Numbered from the stretch's first letter, positions 33,528 through 41,782 are shown. The stretch is 46,829 nucleotides of DNA from Methylobacterium hispanicum (GCF_022179285.1 NZ_BPQO01000041.1:1-46829), one strand, 5' to 3'. A program made the numbers and translations. Notes: generated by a model from the sequence alone, not told the origin.

Positions 33528-34690
33528 TGCGCCGCGTCGCCACCGGCGCGCGGCCGGACTGGCGCGACACCGCGCGCGCCCGCGGCTTCGTCTTCCACAC
33601 CCTCGACGGCGCGCCCTACTGGGACGAGAGCCACGCCTACGCCTTCGGCCTCGACGAGATCGAGGCGGAGATCGAGGGGCCGAGCGGCGAGCTGCACGCC
33701 CTCTGCCTCGCCTTCGTGGGCCGCGCCGTCGCGGACGAGCGGATCCTCGCCCGACTCCGGGTTCCCGAGACGGCCTGGGACGCGATCCGCGCGAGCTGGC
33801 GCCGGGGTGATCCGAGCCTCTACGGCCGGCTCGACCTGGCCTACGGGGGCACCGGCCCGGCCAAGCTCTTGGAATACAACGCCGACACCCCGACCGCCCT
33901 CTACGAGACCGGCGTGTTCCAGTGGCTGTGGCTGGAGGAGGCGTTGCGCGACCGCCGCCTGCCCGCGGGCGCGGACCAGTACAACGCCGTGCACGAGCGC
34001 CTGATCGCCCGGTTCCGCGCGGTGGCGGGCCCGGGTCTTCTCGCGTTCACGGCGGACGCGCGGGCGCCGGAGGACCGCGGCACCGTGGCCTATCTGGAGG
34101 ATTGCGCCGTCCAGGCCGGCTGCCGGACCGCCTTCGCGGACCTGCCCGATCTCGGCCTGCAACCCGGCGGCGGCCTCTGCACCCGGGCGGGCGCGCCGAT
34201 CGAGACCCTGTTCAAGCTCTATCCCTGGGAATGGGCGTTCGCCGATCCCTTCGGCGCGGCGGTCGGGGGCGCGCCGACCCGCTTCCTGGAGCCGCCCTGG
34301 AAGATGCTGCTCTCGAACAAGGGGTTGCTCCCCTGCCTCTGGGCCTTGGAGCCGGGCCACCCGAACCTGCTGCCGGCCTATTTCGAGGACGATCCGGAGG
34401 TCGCCGCCCTCGGGCGGAGCTACGCGCGAAAGCCCCTGTTCTCGCGCGAGGGCGCCAATGTCAGCCTCGTCCGCGACGGCACGCCCCTCGTGGACGGGGC
34501 CGGGCCCTACGGCGCGGAAGGCTTCGTCCGCCAGGCGCTCGCCGAGCTGCCGGCCTTCGACGGGCGGCGCGCCCTGGTGGGCTCGTGGATCGTGGGCGAC
34601 GAGCCCGCGGGGCTGTGCCTGCGCGAGTCGGACGGTCTCGTCACCGGAGACGACGCGCTCTTCGTGCCCCACTTCATCGAGCCCACGTGA
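33527..34690 (+). CDS. YgiC-like glutathionylspermidine synthase family ATP-grasp ligase
   Basis: 387 residues, matching the C-terminal amide-ligase domain of glutathionylspermidine synthase without the amidase half. Signature parts: YWDESHAYAF near residue 25-35, SLYGRLDLAY, KLLEYNADTPTALYETGVFQW, TLFKLYPWEWAF, FLEPPWKMLLSNKGLLP, RKPLFSREGANV and VGSWIVGDEPAG. The ATP/Mg-binding acidic and basic residues typical of the family are present. E. coli YgiC and YjfC are of this group and have no proven glutathionylspermidine activity; the true substrate is open. It is coupled to the YgiB-like gene by a TGATG overlap and to holC downstream. Confidence 0.9.
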   Translation: MRRVATGARPDWRDTARARGFVFHTLDGAPYWDESHAYAFGLDEIEAEIEGPSGELHALCLAFVGRAVADERILARLRVPETAWDAIRASWRRGDPSLYGRLDLAYGGTGPAKLLEYNADTPTALYETGVFQWLWLEEALRDRRLPAGADQYNAVHERLIARFRAVAGPGLLAFTADARAPEDRGTVAYLEDCAVQAGCRTAFADLPDLGLQPGGGLCTRAGAPIETLFKLYPWEWAFADPFGAAVGGAPTRFLEPPWKMLLSNKGLLPCLWALEPGHPNLLPAYFEDDPEVAALGRSYARKPLFSREGANVSLVRDGTPLVDGAGPYGAEGFVRQALAELPAFDGRRALVGSWIVGDEPAGLCLRESDGLVTGDDALFVPHFIEPT

Positions 34691-34737
34691 CGCAGGCGGT
34701 GGCGGGACCGGCAGCGGGGGCCTATCTCCGGGGCGCC

Positions 34738-35190
34738 GTGACCGAGATCCTGTTCTACCACATGCAGCGCCAGCCCCTGGAGCGGGTGCTGCCCAACCTC
34801 GTCGAGCGCTCGCTGGAGCGCGGCTGGCAGGCCGCGATCCAGGCGGTGAGCGAGGAGCGCCTCGCCGCCCTCGACGACGGGCTCTGGACCTACGCGGACG
34901 AGAGCTTCCTGCCCCACGGCACCGACCGCGAGCCCGATGCCGGCACCCAGCCGGTGGTGCTGACGCTGCGCGACCTCAACCCGAACGGCGCCTCGATCCG
35001 CTTCCTCGTGGAAGGCGCCGACCTGCCCCCCGACGCGGCCGACTACGCCCGCATCTGCATCCTGTTCGACGGCACCGACCAGGACGCGCTGCTGCGCGCC
35101 CGCGAGCAGTGGCGCCAGGCCAAGGCCGCCGGCCACGCGGTGGCCTACTGGCAGCAGGACGAGGACGGCCGCTGGAACAAGAAGGCGTGA
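34738..35190 (+). CDS. holC: DNA polymerase III chi subunit
   Basis: Chi links the clamp loader to SSB. 150 residues with the family start TEILFYHMQRQPLERVLPNL, LVERSLERGWQAAIQ, LDDGLWTYADESFLPHG, QPVVLTLRDLNPNGA and a closing AVAYWQQDEDGRW. The GTG at 34738 was chosen because chi proteins begin exactly at this T-E-(V/I)-L-F-Y point. An upstream GTG at 34687 overlapping the YgiC stop would add 17 residues and is the alternative. Being downstream of the YgiC gene is probably simple co-transcription. Confidence 0.93.
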   Translation: MTEILFYHMQRQPLERVLPNLVERSLERGWQAAIQAVSEERLAALDDGLWTYADESFLPHGTDREPDAGTQPVVLTLRDLNPNGASIRFLVEGADLPPDAADYARICILFDGTDQDALLRAREQWRQAKAAGHAVAYWQQDEDGRWNKKA

Positions 35191-35222
35191 CGCATTGACG
35201 GATGCATCCCACTCCCCCGCGC

Positions 35223-35416
35223 GCTCTCCCTCCCCCCTTTGCGGGGGAGGGTGGCCTTCGCGTGAGCGAAGGTCGGGAGAGGGGAACCCGGCTTCCAGAG
35301 GTGGCGCCGCGTCGATGCAGAGCACATCCTGCACCGTCGCACCCCTCTCTGCGGGACTACGTCCCGACCCCCCTGCTTCGCAGGGCACCCTCCCCCGTAG
35401 AGGGGGGAGGGAGAGC
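35223..35416. repeat. MITE-like inverted repeat with internal hairpins, family B copy 2
   Basis: The arms begin GCTCTCCCTCCCCCCT (about 35223-35238) and end AGGGGGGAGGGAGAGC (about 35401-35416). Internal hairpins are CTTCGCGTGAGCGAAG and GGGACTACGTCCC. The centre (35310-35345) is close to that of the copy at 5195-5372: both have GCGTCGATGC, then GCACCGTCGC a few bases later. It lies between holC and the S10 peptidase and reaches up to 6 bp before the predicted signal peptide of the peptidase. Confidence 0.82.
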
Positions 35417-36958
35417 GGCGCGCTGAGGCGGACGCTCTGCGCCCTGACCGCTCTCCTCATCGGCCTCGCTCCCCTCCATGCCCAAGAGGCCCGCCGCGGA
35501 CCCGACCGTCCGCCCGTGGAATCCCGCGAGGGCCGCAAGCTGCCCGCCGATTCGGTGACGCAGCAGAGCATCACCCTGCCGGACGGCAAGCGCCTCGACT
35601 TCACCGCGACCGCCGGCAGCCTGCCCCTCGTCGACGAAGCCGGAAAGCTCCAGGCCGAGATCGCCTACATCGCCTACACGCGGCCGGGCGAGAACGGTCA
35701 GGAGCGCCCGGTCACCTTCGCGATCAACGGCGGCCCCGGCGCGGCCTCGGCCTACCTCAACATCGGGGCGATCGGCCCCTGGCGCCTGCCCGCGGATGGG
35801 CCGAGCATCAGCCCGTCGCAGGGCGTGGCGCTGGTGCCGAACGACGGCACATGGCTCGACGTCACCGATCTCGTCTTCATCGATCCCGTCGGCACCGGCT
35901 ACAGCCGGGCGGCGGACGGGGACGGCAAGTCCTACTGGAACGTCGAGTCTGACAGTTCCGTGCTCGCCGCCGCGATCGCCCGGTACCTGCGCACCAACGA
36001 TCGCATGGCGAGCCCGAAATTCTACGTCGGCGAGAGCTACGGCGGCTTCCGCGGGCCCCTGATCGCGGCCAAGCTCCAGGAGGATGTCGGCGTCGGCCTG
36101 TCCGGCATGGTGCTGCTCTCGCCGGTGCTCGACTTCGCCTGGCTGCAGCAGCCGCGGGCGAACCCCTTGGGCCACGTGCTGCGCCTGCCCTCCTTCGCGG
36201 CCGCCGCCCTGGAGCGCTCCGGCCGGACGCCGACGCCCGAGCTGATGCGGGACGCGGAGGGCTATGCCACCGGACCCTACCTCGCCGACCTGCTCAAGGG
36301 CCCGAACGACGCGCAAGCCGTCGCCCGCCTCACCGAGCGCGTGGCCGCGCTGACCGGGCTCGACCCGGCCCTCGTGCGGCAGCAGGCCGGGCGCGTCTCC
36401 ACCGGCAGCGTCCAGCGCGAGGCCGACCGGACCTCGGGGCGCGTCGCCAGCGCCTACGACACGGCGGTGACGGGCTGGGACCCGGATCCGACCGCGCCGC
36501 ATTCCGGCTTCGACGACCCGCTGCTGACCGCGCTGCAGGCGCCGCTCACCAGCGCGATGATCGACCTCTACGCGAAGCGCCTGAACTGGCGCGTGCCGAA
36601 CCTGCGCTACGAACTCCTGAACGGCGCGGTGAACCGGAGCTGGGGTTGGAATTCCGGCCGCTCCGCCCCCGAGGCGCTGGGGCAGCTGCGCGGCGTGCTG
36701 GCGCTCGACGGCAACATGCGGGTGCTGGTGGCCCACGGCTACACCGACCTCGTCACGCCCTACTTCGCCTCGAAGCTGCTGATCGACCAGATCCCCGCCT
36801 ACGGCCAGCCGCCGCGCCTGACGCTCGCGGTCTATCCGGGCGGCCACATGTTCTATTCGCGGGCGGACTCGCGCGCCGCCTTCAAGCGGGACGCCGCCGC
36901 CCTGTTCTCCGCCGCCGTGAAGGCGCGCGAGGCAGGTGAGGGGCGGGCGAGCCGATGA
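35315..36958 (+). CDS. S10 family serine carboxypeptidase, start uncertain
   Basis: A secreted peptidase acting on C-terminal residues. The catalytic triad is visible: Ser in YVGESYGGFRGP, Asp in LVAHGYTDLVTPY and His in VYPGGHMFYS. The oxyanion/substrate region TFAINGGPGAASAYLN and FIDPVGTGYSRA are intact. A clean signal peptide (RRTLCALTALLIGLAPLHAQ) begins at 35426, right after a palindromic repeat. The nearest in-frame ATG is at 35315, inside the repeat, which would give 547 residues with 36 repeat-encoded ones first. A CTG at 35423 preceded by GGGAGGGAG would give 511 residues and a normal signal peptide. The repeat may have supplied or damaged the start. Confidence 0.85.
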   Translation: MQSTSCTVAPLSAGLRPDPPASQGTLPRRGGRESGALRRTLCALTALLIGLAPLHAQEARRGPDRPPVESREGRKLPADSVTQQSITLPDGKRLDFTATAGSLPLVDEAGKLQAEIAYIAYTRPGENGQERPVTFAINGGPGAASAYLNIGAIGPWRLPADGPSISPSQGVALVPNDGTWLDVTDLVFIDPVGTGYSRAADGDGKSYWNVESDSSVLAAAIARYLRTNDRMASPKFYVGESYGGFRGPLIAAKLQEDVGVGLSGMVLLSPVLDFAWLQQPRANPLGHVLRLPSFAAAALERSGRTPTPELMRDAEGYATGPYLADLLKGPNDAQAVARLTERVAALTGLDPALVRQQAGRVSTGSVQREADRTSGRVASAYDTAVTGWDPDPTAPHSGFDDPLLTALQAPLTSAMIDLYAKRLNWRVPNLRYELLNGAVNRSWGWNSGRSAPEALGQLRGVLALDGNMRVLVAHGYTDLVTPYFASKLLIDQIPAYGQPPRLTLAVYPGGHMFYSRADSRAAFKRDAAALFSAAVKAREAGEGRASR

Positions 36959-37347
36959 GCCGGCCGAGCCTCGCCCTCAAGGCCGGTCTCTTGACCGGTC
37001 TCGCGGCCATCGCTCTGGCGGGCTGCACCGCCACCGAGCGGACGCCGCCGACGCCCACCGAGATCGCCCCGGTGCCGCCGCGCCCGCCCGCGCCGCCGCC
37101 GAGCTTCAGCGGGCCCGTGCTGACCCCGGAGGGCGCCTGCACGGGCGCCGCGCCCGGAACCGCCGCGACGATCGAGCCGGGCATCGGCGAGTGCGACCTC
37201 GTCCGCCTGAAGGGCCGGGCGCCGACCGACGTGCTGATCGGCGAGGGCCGCGCCGGCCGGGAGGTGCAGGTGCTCTACACCGAGCCCGGCGCGAAGGAGC
37301 TGTACTTCTTCGTCAACAACCGGCTCGACCGGGTGGTGAAATCGTAG
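36955..37347 (+). CDS. Small hypothetical lipoprotein
   Basis: 130 residues with a lipoprotein signal (LLTGLAAIALAGC; lipid-bearing Cys about residue 24). A Pro-rich linker (residues ~30-50) follows, then a ~75-residue globular part with two Cys (GACTGAAPG, GECDLVRLKG), LIGEGRAGREVQVLYTEPG and an end ELYFFVNNRLDRVVKS. This last part resembles the SmpA/OmlA- or BamE-like short domains of alphaproteobacteria that begin ECDL and end with a hydrophobic strand, but I cannot assign a function. Its ATG overlaps the S10 peptidase stop (ATGA). Confidence 0.75.
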   Translation: MSRPSLALKAGLLTGLAAIALAGCTATERTPPTPTEIAPVPPRPPAPPPSFSGPVLTPEGACTGAAPGTAATIEPGIGECDLVRLKGRAPTDVLIGEGRAGREVQVLYTEPGAKELYFFVNNRLDRVVKS

Positions 37348-37356
37348 CCGGTCAGA

Positions 37357-37402
37357 GCATCATCCCGAAAGGTGGCTGCCGGCTTTCGGACGAAGATGAT
37401 GC
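37357..37402. repeat. Nested palindrome, part of a compound repeat
   Basis: The outer stem GCATCATC (37357-37364) / GATGATGC (37395-37402) encloses an inner stem CCGAAAG / CTTTCGG (37365-37371 and 37383-37389) with loop GTGGCTGCCGG. It lies 10 bp after the lipoprotein stop and 12 bp before the perfect palindrome at 37415-37457, with which it probably forms one repeat unit. Confidence 0.8.
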
Positions 37403-37414
37403 AAGACCGAGAGC

Positions 37415-37457
37415 TTAGAGAATCGTGCTGGATCCGATATCCAGCACGATTCTCTAA
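37415..37457. terminator. Perfect 19-bp palindrome between convergent genes
   Basis: The arms 37415-37433 (starting TTAGAGAATCG) and 37439-37457 (ending CGATTCTCTAA) are exact reverse complements around the 5-nt loop CCGAT. The stem is notably AT-richer than its surroundings. It sits between the end of the lipoprotein gene (+) and the end of the GT-C gene (-) and includes the latter's stop (TAG, 37456-37454). Bidirectional termination is likely, though no long T-run follows. Confidence 0.7.
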
Positions 37458-39235
37458 CGCACCCGCCAGACCCGCAGCGCGCTGCCCGGAAGGTCCACGG
37501 GTTCCAGCCACGGCACCGCGATCTCGCCGCGGGTGAGACGCGTCGCGAAGGCGGTTTCCGCCTGCAGGTCGTCGCCGGGCCGGGACGGGCAGGTCGCCAG
37601 ATAGCGGATGTCATGCGCGCGGACCTGCCGCCGCAGGTCGGCCTCGGTCCCGCCGAGGCCCTCGAGGACGGCGGTGAGGCCCGGAATCGCCCGGTGGTAG
37701 GGCGCGCCCACCACGGAATGCGGCGTCCGCAGCAGAATCGAGGGGCCGATGAAGATCGGCGCCAGCACCGTGCCGGGTGGCAGGGCGGCGAGCGGCGCCA
37801 CGGCGGCGTCCGCGTGGCAGGTCACCGCGCCGGCCGGATCGCGGCCGTTCGCGGCCGTTGGGGTAAGCGCCCCCGCGAGCAGCGCGAGCGCCGTCCAGCT
37901 CGAGCCGACCAGGCCGGCGCTCAGCGCCAACGCTCCCCAGAGGCGCGCCCCTCTGAGATGCGGCGCGGCCGCGAGCGCTCGGTCGATCACAGGGCCGGCC
38001 ACCAGCGGCACGAAGGCCACCGCGACGTAGATGCCGCGCAGCTGGACGAATCCGAGCAGCACCCCGGGCCAGAGGAACAGGGCGGCGACCCGGAAGAGAC
38101 GCCGCTCCGGACCGCGGAAGGCGGCCCAGGTCGCAGCAGCCGCCGCCACGACGAGGATCGGGTAGAAGGCCAGGATCTCCCATTGCCGCCACGCCACGAA
38201 TTTCGGGACCGAGGACATCTCGTTGACGGTGTGGAGCCAGTGCGCGCGCACCAGCGGCGTCATGTCCGGGAAGGGACCGCCGAGGCAGGCGGGGGCCAGG
38301 GCGGCGAACCCGCCGAGCAGGGCGCCGCCGCAGAGCGCCGCGAGACCGAGGCGTGCGCCGGCCGAGGTCAGACGCCGGTCGAGGCCCGCGCAGGCCAGCG
38401 CCGCCGCGCAGCCGCCCGCCGCCAGCCAGAGCCAGGGCGGCGAGAGCGCGTCGCAGTACGCGGTTGCCCAGAGGCCGGGCGCGGTCTGGGCCGCGAAGAG
38501 CGGGAAGGCCGCCGACAGCCCGAGCCCGAAGCCCAGGAAGGCCGGCAGCGCCGCCCGGCCGCGCAGCACCCAGTCGCCCGCGAGGAAGAGGGCGCCCAGC
38601 GCGATGTAGGGCAGCGCCTCCAGGCCGATCGCCAGGGAGAGCGCGGCGAGCCCGCCGCCGACGAGCCCCGGGCGCAGGCCGCTGCGGACGAGGCAGAGGG
38701 CGAGGCCGAAGATCGCCAGGATCTGCAGGTTGTGGTGATCGACCCGGCCCGCCTGGAACTGGACGAGGATGCCGAAGGTCTGCGTCGCCACGAACACCGC
38801 GAGCACCGCGGCGCGGGGCCCGAAGCGTTCGCGCACGCCCCGATAGACCATCAGGCAGAACAGGCCGAGCAGCAGCAGGGGCCAGAGCACGGCCGTCAGC
38901 CCCTCGGCGAGCGGCCGGCCGGCGATCGGCGAGAGCAGCAGGATCAGCCCGGCGATCGGCGCGTCGACGAGGCGCGACCAGTGGCTCGGAACGCCGCCCG
39001 GCGGCAGGAACCGGTACTGGACGTTGTCGTACCAGCCCTGGCCGGCGAGCAGGTCGCGCACGCCCACGAGGCGCATCGCGTCGTCGGTGTCGGGCACGCG
39101 CAGGCGCGTGATCGTGCCCCAGAGGTCGGCCGGCGCGTTCAGCGTGAGCAGCGAGAACCCGACGATGAGCCAGAGCACGAGCTGGACATCGACCCGCGCC
39201 CTCAGTGGCGCCTGCACCGCGATCCCCGTCGTCAT
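37454..39235 (-). CDS. Polytopic GT-C-type glycosyltransferase-like membrane protein
   Basis: 593 residues with about 12 hydrophobic helices. The first extracytoplasmic loop after TM1 (~18-33) holds RVPDTDDAMRLVGVRDLL, with Asp49/Asp51/Asp52 in the place and style of the DXD-like catalytic motif of oligosaccharyltransferase STT3/AglB proteins, then GWYDNVQYRFLPPGG. A ~120-residue soluble C-terminal part includes PSILLRTPHSVVGAPYHRA and IRYLATCPSRPG, again STT3-like. No WWDYG motif is seen, so it is probably not a true oligosaccharyltransferase. It likely moves a polyprenyl-linked sugar. It is divergent from the GT87 gene with 243 bp between. Confidence 0.7.
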   Translation of the reverse strand: MTTGIAVQAPLRARVDVQLVLWLIVGFSLLTLNAPADLWGTITRLRVPDTDDAMRLVGVRDLLAGQGWYDNVQYRFLPPGGVPSHWSRLVDAPIAGLILLLSPIAGRPLAEGLTAVLWPLLLLGLFCLMVYRGVRERFGPRAAVLAVFVATQTFGILVQFQAGRVDHHNLQILAIFGLALCLVRSGLRPGLVGGGLAALSLAIGLEALPYIALGALFLAGDWVLRGRAALPAFLGFGLGLSAAFPLFAAQTAPGLWATAYCDALSPPWLWLAAGGCAAALACAGLDRRLTSAGARLGLAALCGGALLGGFAALAPACLGGPFPDMTPLVRAHWLHTVNEMSSVPKFVAWRQWEILAFYPILVVAAAAATWAAFRGPERRLFRVAALFLWPGVLLGFVQLRGIYVAVAFVPLVAGPVIDRALAAAPHLRGARLWGALALSAGLVGSSWTALALLAGALTPTAANGRDPAGAVTCHADAAVAPLAALPPGTVLAPIFIGPSILLRTPHSVVGAPYHRAIPGLTAVLEGLGGTEADLRRQVRAHDIRYLATCPSRPGDDLQAETAFATRLTRGEIAVPWLEPVDLPGSALRVWRVR

Positions 39236-39478
39236 CCGCCGTCAACTCCGCGCAGCCGCGGATGCGCGGCCGCGACGGCGTGAGGATGGGCGTGATCCGC
39301 TTAATGGCGGGTCAAGCGCCGGATCGGGCGCGGCGTTAATCGGCTGTCAGGCCGGCCCGGTTAACCGTGCCGGACTGTTCCCGGATCGGGCGGAGAGCCG
39401 ATTCGAACCGGGGGCGCGAGACGTCAAGGGTCCGCCCGTCCCGACGGGACGCGCGGTCCGGATCGCGGAGCCTCGGCC

Positions 39479-40684
39479 ATGGTCCCCCAATCCCTCTCGG
39501 CACGGCAGCGCCTCATCGTGGCCGCGGGCGCCGCCGTCACCCTGGCGAACTGGCTCGGGATCCGGCCCTGGGACCTGAAGGGCTGGCTCGTCGGCACGCC
39601 GTTCGGGCGGGACTTCGTCAACTTCTGGCTCGCGCCGCGCCTCGCGCTGTCGGGACAGGGCGCCGTGCTCGCCGACCCGGCGGCCTACCGGGACACGGTG
39701 ATGGCGGTGTTCGAGATCGCCCACGATCCGAAGCTGCTCTTCGTCTACCCGCCGCACATCCTGGTCCTCCTGCTCCCCTTCGGCCTGCTGCCCTTCCTGC
39801 CGGCCGTGATCGCCTGGACGCTCGTCAACCTCGCGGCCCTGGCCGTGGCGACGCGGCTCTGGCTGGGGCCCGCGGCGCGGCGGGGATGGTTCATTCTCGT
39901 GGTCTGCACCGCGCCGCCGGCCGGTGCGATGGTGCTCTACGGCCATTTCGGCGGCCTCATCGCGCTGGCGGCGGCCTTGGCCGTGCTCGAGAGCCGGCGC
40001 CGCCCCTGGATCGCCGGGCTCTGTCTCGGCCTGCTCTCGGTCAAGCCGCAATTCGCCCTGGCGCTCGGGCTCGTCCTGCTCTTCGCGGGGCGCTGGCGCT
40101 GGATCCCGGCGGCCGCCCTCTCGACCGCGGCGCTCGTCGGCCTCTCGGTCCTGCTGTTCGGACCGGGCCCGTGGGAGCGCTTCATCGGCGTGACCATGCC
40201 CCTGCAGAGCGCCTTCATCACCGAGTTCCACGCGCGCTGGATCGAGACCTCGGTCTCGCCCTTCTTCGCGGCGCGCTTCTGGGGCATGCCGCCGGCCGGC
40301 GCCTGGGCGCTCCAGGGAACGGCGACGCTCCTCGCCTTCGCGGCGGGGGTGGCTGCCCTGCGCCGGGCGGGGGACGGCCCGCAGATGGATCCCCTGGCGC
40401 TCCTCGTCGTCCTGCTCGCCCCGATCGTGATGCTCCCTTACGCGAGCCACTACGAGCTTGCCCTGGTCGCGCCGGGCCTGACCCTGCTGGCGCTCGGCCG
40501 GCCGGCGGCCCCGCTCGCGCTCGCCACCTGGCTCCTCGTCCCCCTCGCCCGGGTGCTGTTCATTCTCGACCTGCCGATCCTGTGCGCGCTGGTGCCCGGC
40601 ACCCTGTTCGCTGCCGCGTGGCGCCTCCTCGCCCCGGCCGACGGCCGGCCGAGCGTCGCGGTCCCGCGCGCGGCGCCCGTCTGA
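39479..40684 (+). CDS. GT87 (DUF2029) polyprenyl-phosphate-dependent glycosyltransferase
   Basis: 401 residues, mostly membrane helices. The N-terminal GTPFGRDFVNFWLAPRLAL has the family Asp (Asp45) at the first outer loop; KLLFVYPPHILVLLLPFG follows, and the central LCLGLLSVKPQFALALGLVL is typical of DUF2029. The family includes mycobacterial alpha-1,2-mannosyltransferases and arabinofuranosyltransferases that use lipid-phosphate sugars outside the membrane. It starts the + strand set GT87, epimerase, flavoprotein. Its stop begins the 13-bp tandem array. The acceptor is unknown. Confidence 0.82.
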   Translation: MVPQSLSARQRLIVAAGAAVTLANWLGIRPWDLKGWLVGTPFGRDFVNFWLAPRLALSGQGAVLADPAAYRDTVMAVFEIAHDPKLLFVYPPHILVLLLPFGLLPFLPAVIAWTLVNLAALAVATRLWLGPAARRGWFILVVCTAPPAGAMVLYGHFGGLIALAAALAVLESRRRPWIAGLCLGLLSVKPQFALALGLVLLFAGRWRWIPAAALSTAALVGLSVLLFGPGPWERFIGVTMPLQSAFITEFHARWIETSVSPFFAARFWGMPPAGAWALQGTATLLAFAAGVAALRRAGDGPQMDPLALLVVLLAPIVMLPYASHYELALVAPGLTLLALGRPAAPLALATWLLVPLARVLFILDLPILCALVPGTLFAAAWRLLAPADGRPSVAVPRAAPV

Positions 40685-40747
40685 GAACCGACACCGAGAA
40701 CCGACACCGAGAACCGACACTGAGAACCGAAACTGAGAACCGACATG
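40683..40747. repeat. Five tandem copies of a 13-bp unit spanning a whole intergenic gap
   Basis: GAGAACCGACACC is repeated at 40683-40695, 40696-40708, 40709-40721, 40722-40734 and 40735-40747 with 1-2 changes in the last three copies. The array starts in the stop codon of the GT87 gene and the last copy ends with the ATG of the next gene, so the gap consists of nothing else. The unit differs in sequence from the other 13-bp array at 7881-7932. Confidence 0.92.
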
Positions 40748-41782
40748 GCCCGTCTTCTCGTCACCGGCGGTTCCGGCTTCCTGGGATCCCTCCTGATCGA
40801 CGACCTGCTGGCGGCCGGGCACGCGGTCACGAGCATCGACCTCCTGCCGGGCGTGCGGCGTCATCCGCGGCTGCAGGGCGTCGTCGGCGACATCCGCGAC
40901 CGGCCGGGCCTCGACCGGATCCTGTCGGGGGGCGGCTTCGCGGGCGTGTTCCACTGCGCGGCGCTCCTCGCCCACGGCGCCGTGCCGGAGGCCGAGATGT
41001 GGTCCTCCAACGTCGAGGGCACGCGCAGCCTCGCGGCGGCGACCGCGGCGGCGGGCGTGCCGAGCCTCGTCGCGATCTCCAGCAACTGCCTCTGGGGCCG
41101 CGGCTTCGCGCGGCCGGTGCGCGAGGACGACGCGCCGGAGCCCTGCGAGCCCTACGGCGCGAGCAAATGGGAGGGCGAGAAGGTGCTTGCCGCCCATGCC
41201 CGCGACGTCGCCGTGACGGTGATCCGCTCGCCCACGATCATCGACGAGGGACGCCTCGGCCTCCTCGCGATCCTGTTCGAGTTCATCGCCGAGGGGCGCC
41301 GGGTCTGGACGGTCGGCGACGGCTCGCACCGCTACCAGTTCATCTACGCCCGCGACCTGATCGCCGCGATGCTGCTGGCCTGGGAGCAGCGCCGCGCGGG
41401 CACCTTCGGCATCGGCTCGGACCGGGTCGACACCATGCGCGAGAGCTTCGCACACGTCATCGCGGAGACCGGGAGCCGCTCGCGGATCGTCGGCCTGCCC
41501 AAGGGGCCGGCCGTCCTCGCCATGCGGGCCGCGCACGCGCTCCGGCTCTCGCCGCTCGGGCCCTACCATTACCGCATGATCGCGGCCGACTTCACCTTCG
41601 ATACCGGGCGGATCAAGGCCGCGCTCGGCTGGCGCCCGACCCTGTCGAACAGCGAGATGCTGCTGCGCGCCTACCGCTACTATGCGGCCAACCAGGCCGA
41701 GATCGCCGGGCGGCGCGACGTCTCGGCCCATCGCCGCGCCGCCGACATGGGCGTCATCCGCGCCCTCAAATGGATCTCCTGA
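40745..41782 (+). CDS. NAD-dependent sugar epimerase/dehydratase (extended SDR)
   Basis: 345 residues. The Rossmann start LLVTGGSGFLGSLLIDDLL has the TGGXGFXG loop, with Asp32 at the end of strand 2 favouring NAD. The catalytic Ser (ISSNC, residues 112-113) and YXXXK (Tyr137, Lys141 in EPYGASKWEGEKV) are present. Later parts are VIRSPTIIDEGR, YQFIYARDLIAAM (typical of sugar epimerases), and FDTGRIKAALGWRPT. I infer a nucleotide-sugar or lipid-sugar epimerase for the glycan made here. There is no ribosome site beyond the GAGAAC of the tandem array. Confidence 0.88.
   Translation: MARLLVTGGSGFLGSLLIDDLLAAGHAVTSIDLLPGVRRHPRLQGVVGDIRDRPGLDRILSGGGFAGVFHCAALLAHGAVPEAEMWSSNVEGTRSLAAATAAAGVPSLVAISSNCLWGRGFARPVREDDAPEPCEPYGASKWEGEKVLAAHARDVAVTVIRSPTIIDEGRLGLLAILFEFIAEGRRVWTVGDGSHRYQFIYARDLIAAMLLAWEQRRAGTFGIGSDRVDTMRESFAHVIAETGSRSRIVGLPKGPAVLAMRAAHALRLSPLGPYHYRMIAADFTFDTGRIKAALGWRPTLSNSEMLLRAYRYYAANQAEIAGRRDVSAHRRAADMGVIRALKWIS

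Noticed and set aside
35195..35314. TTG at 35195 as start of the S10 peptidase
   Set aside because: It would put a further 40 residues encoded by the palindromic repeat before the peptide; no ribosome site and no family support.
39350..39370. CtrA-type sites at GTTAACC near 39360, 41824 and 46560
   Set aside because: Only single half-sites are present; no TTAA-N7-TTAA pair could be found.
40683..40747. CRISPR array
   Set aside because: Units of 13 bp directly abut each other without spacers, so it is a simple tandem repeat.
39347..41731. Long minus-strand frame across the GT87 and epimerase genes
   Set aside because: Its low-complexity Arg/Glu/Gly translation and full overlap with two good + strand genes mark it as a GC artefact.
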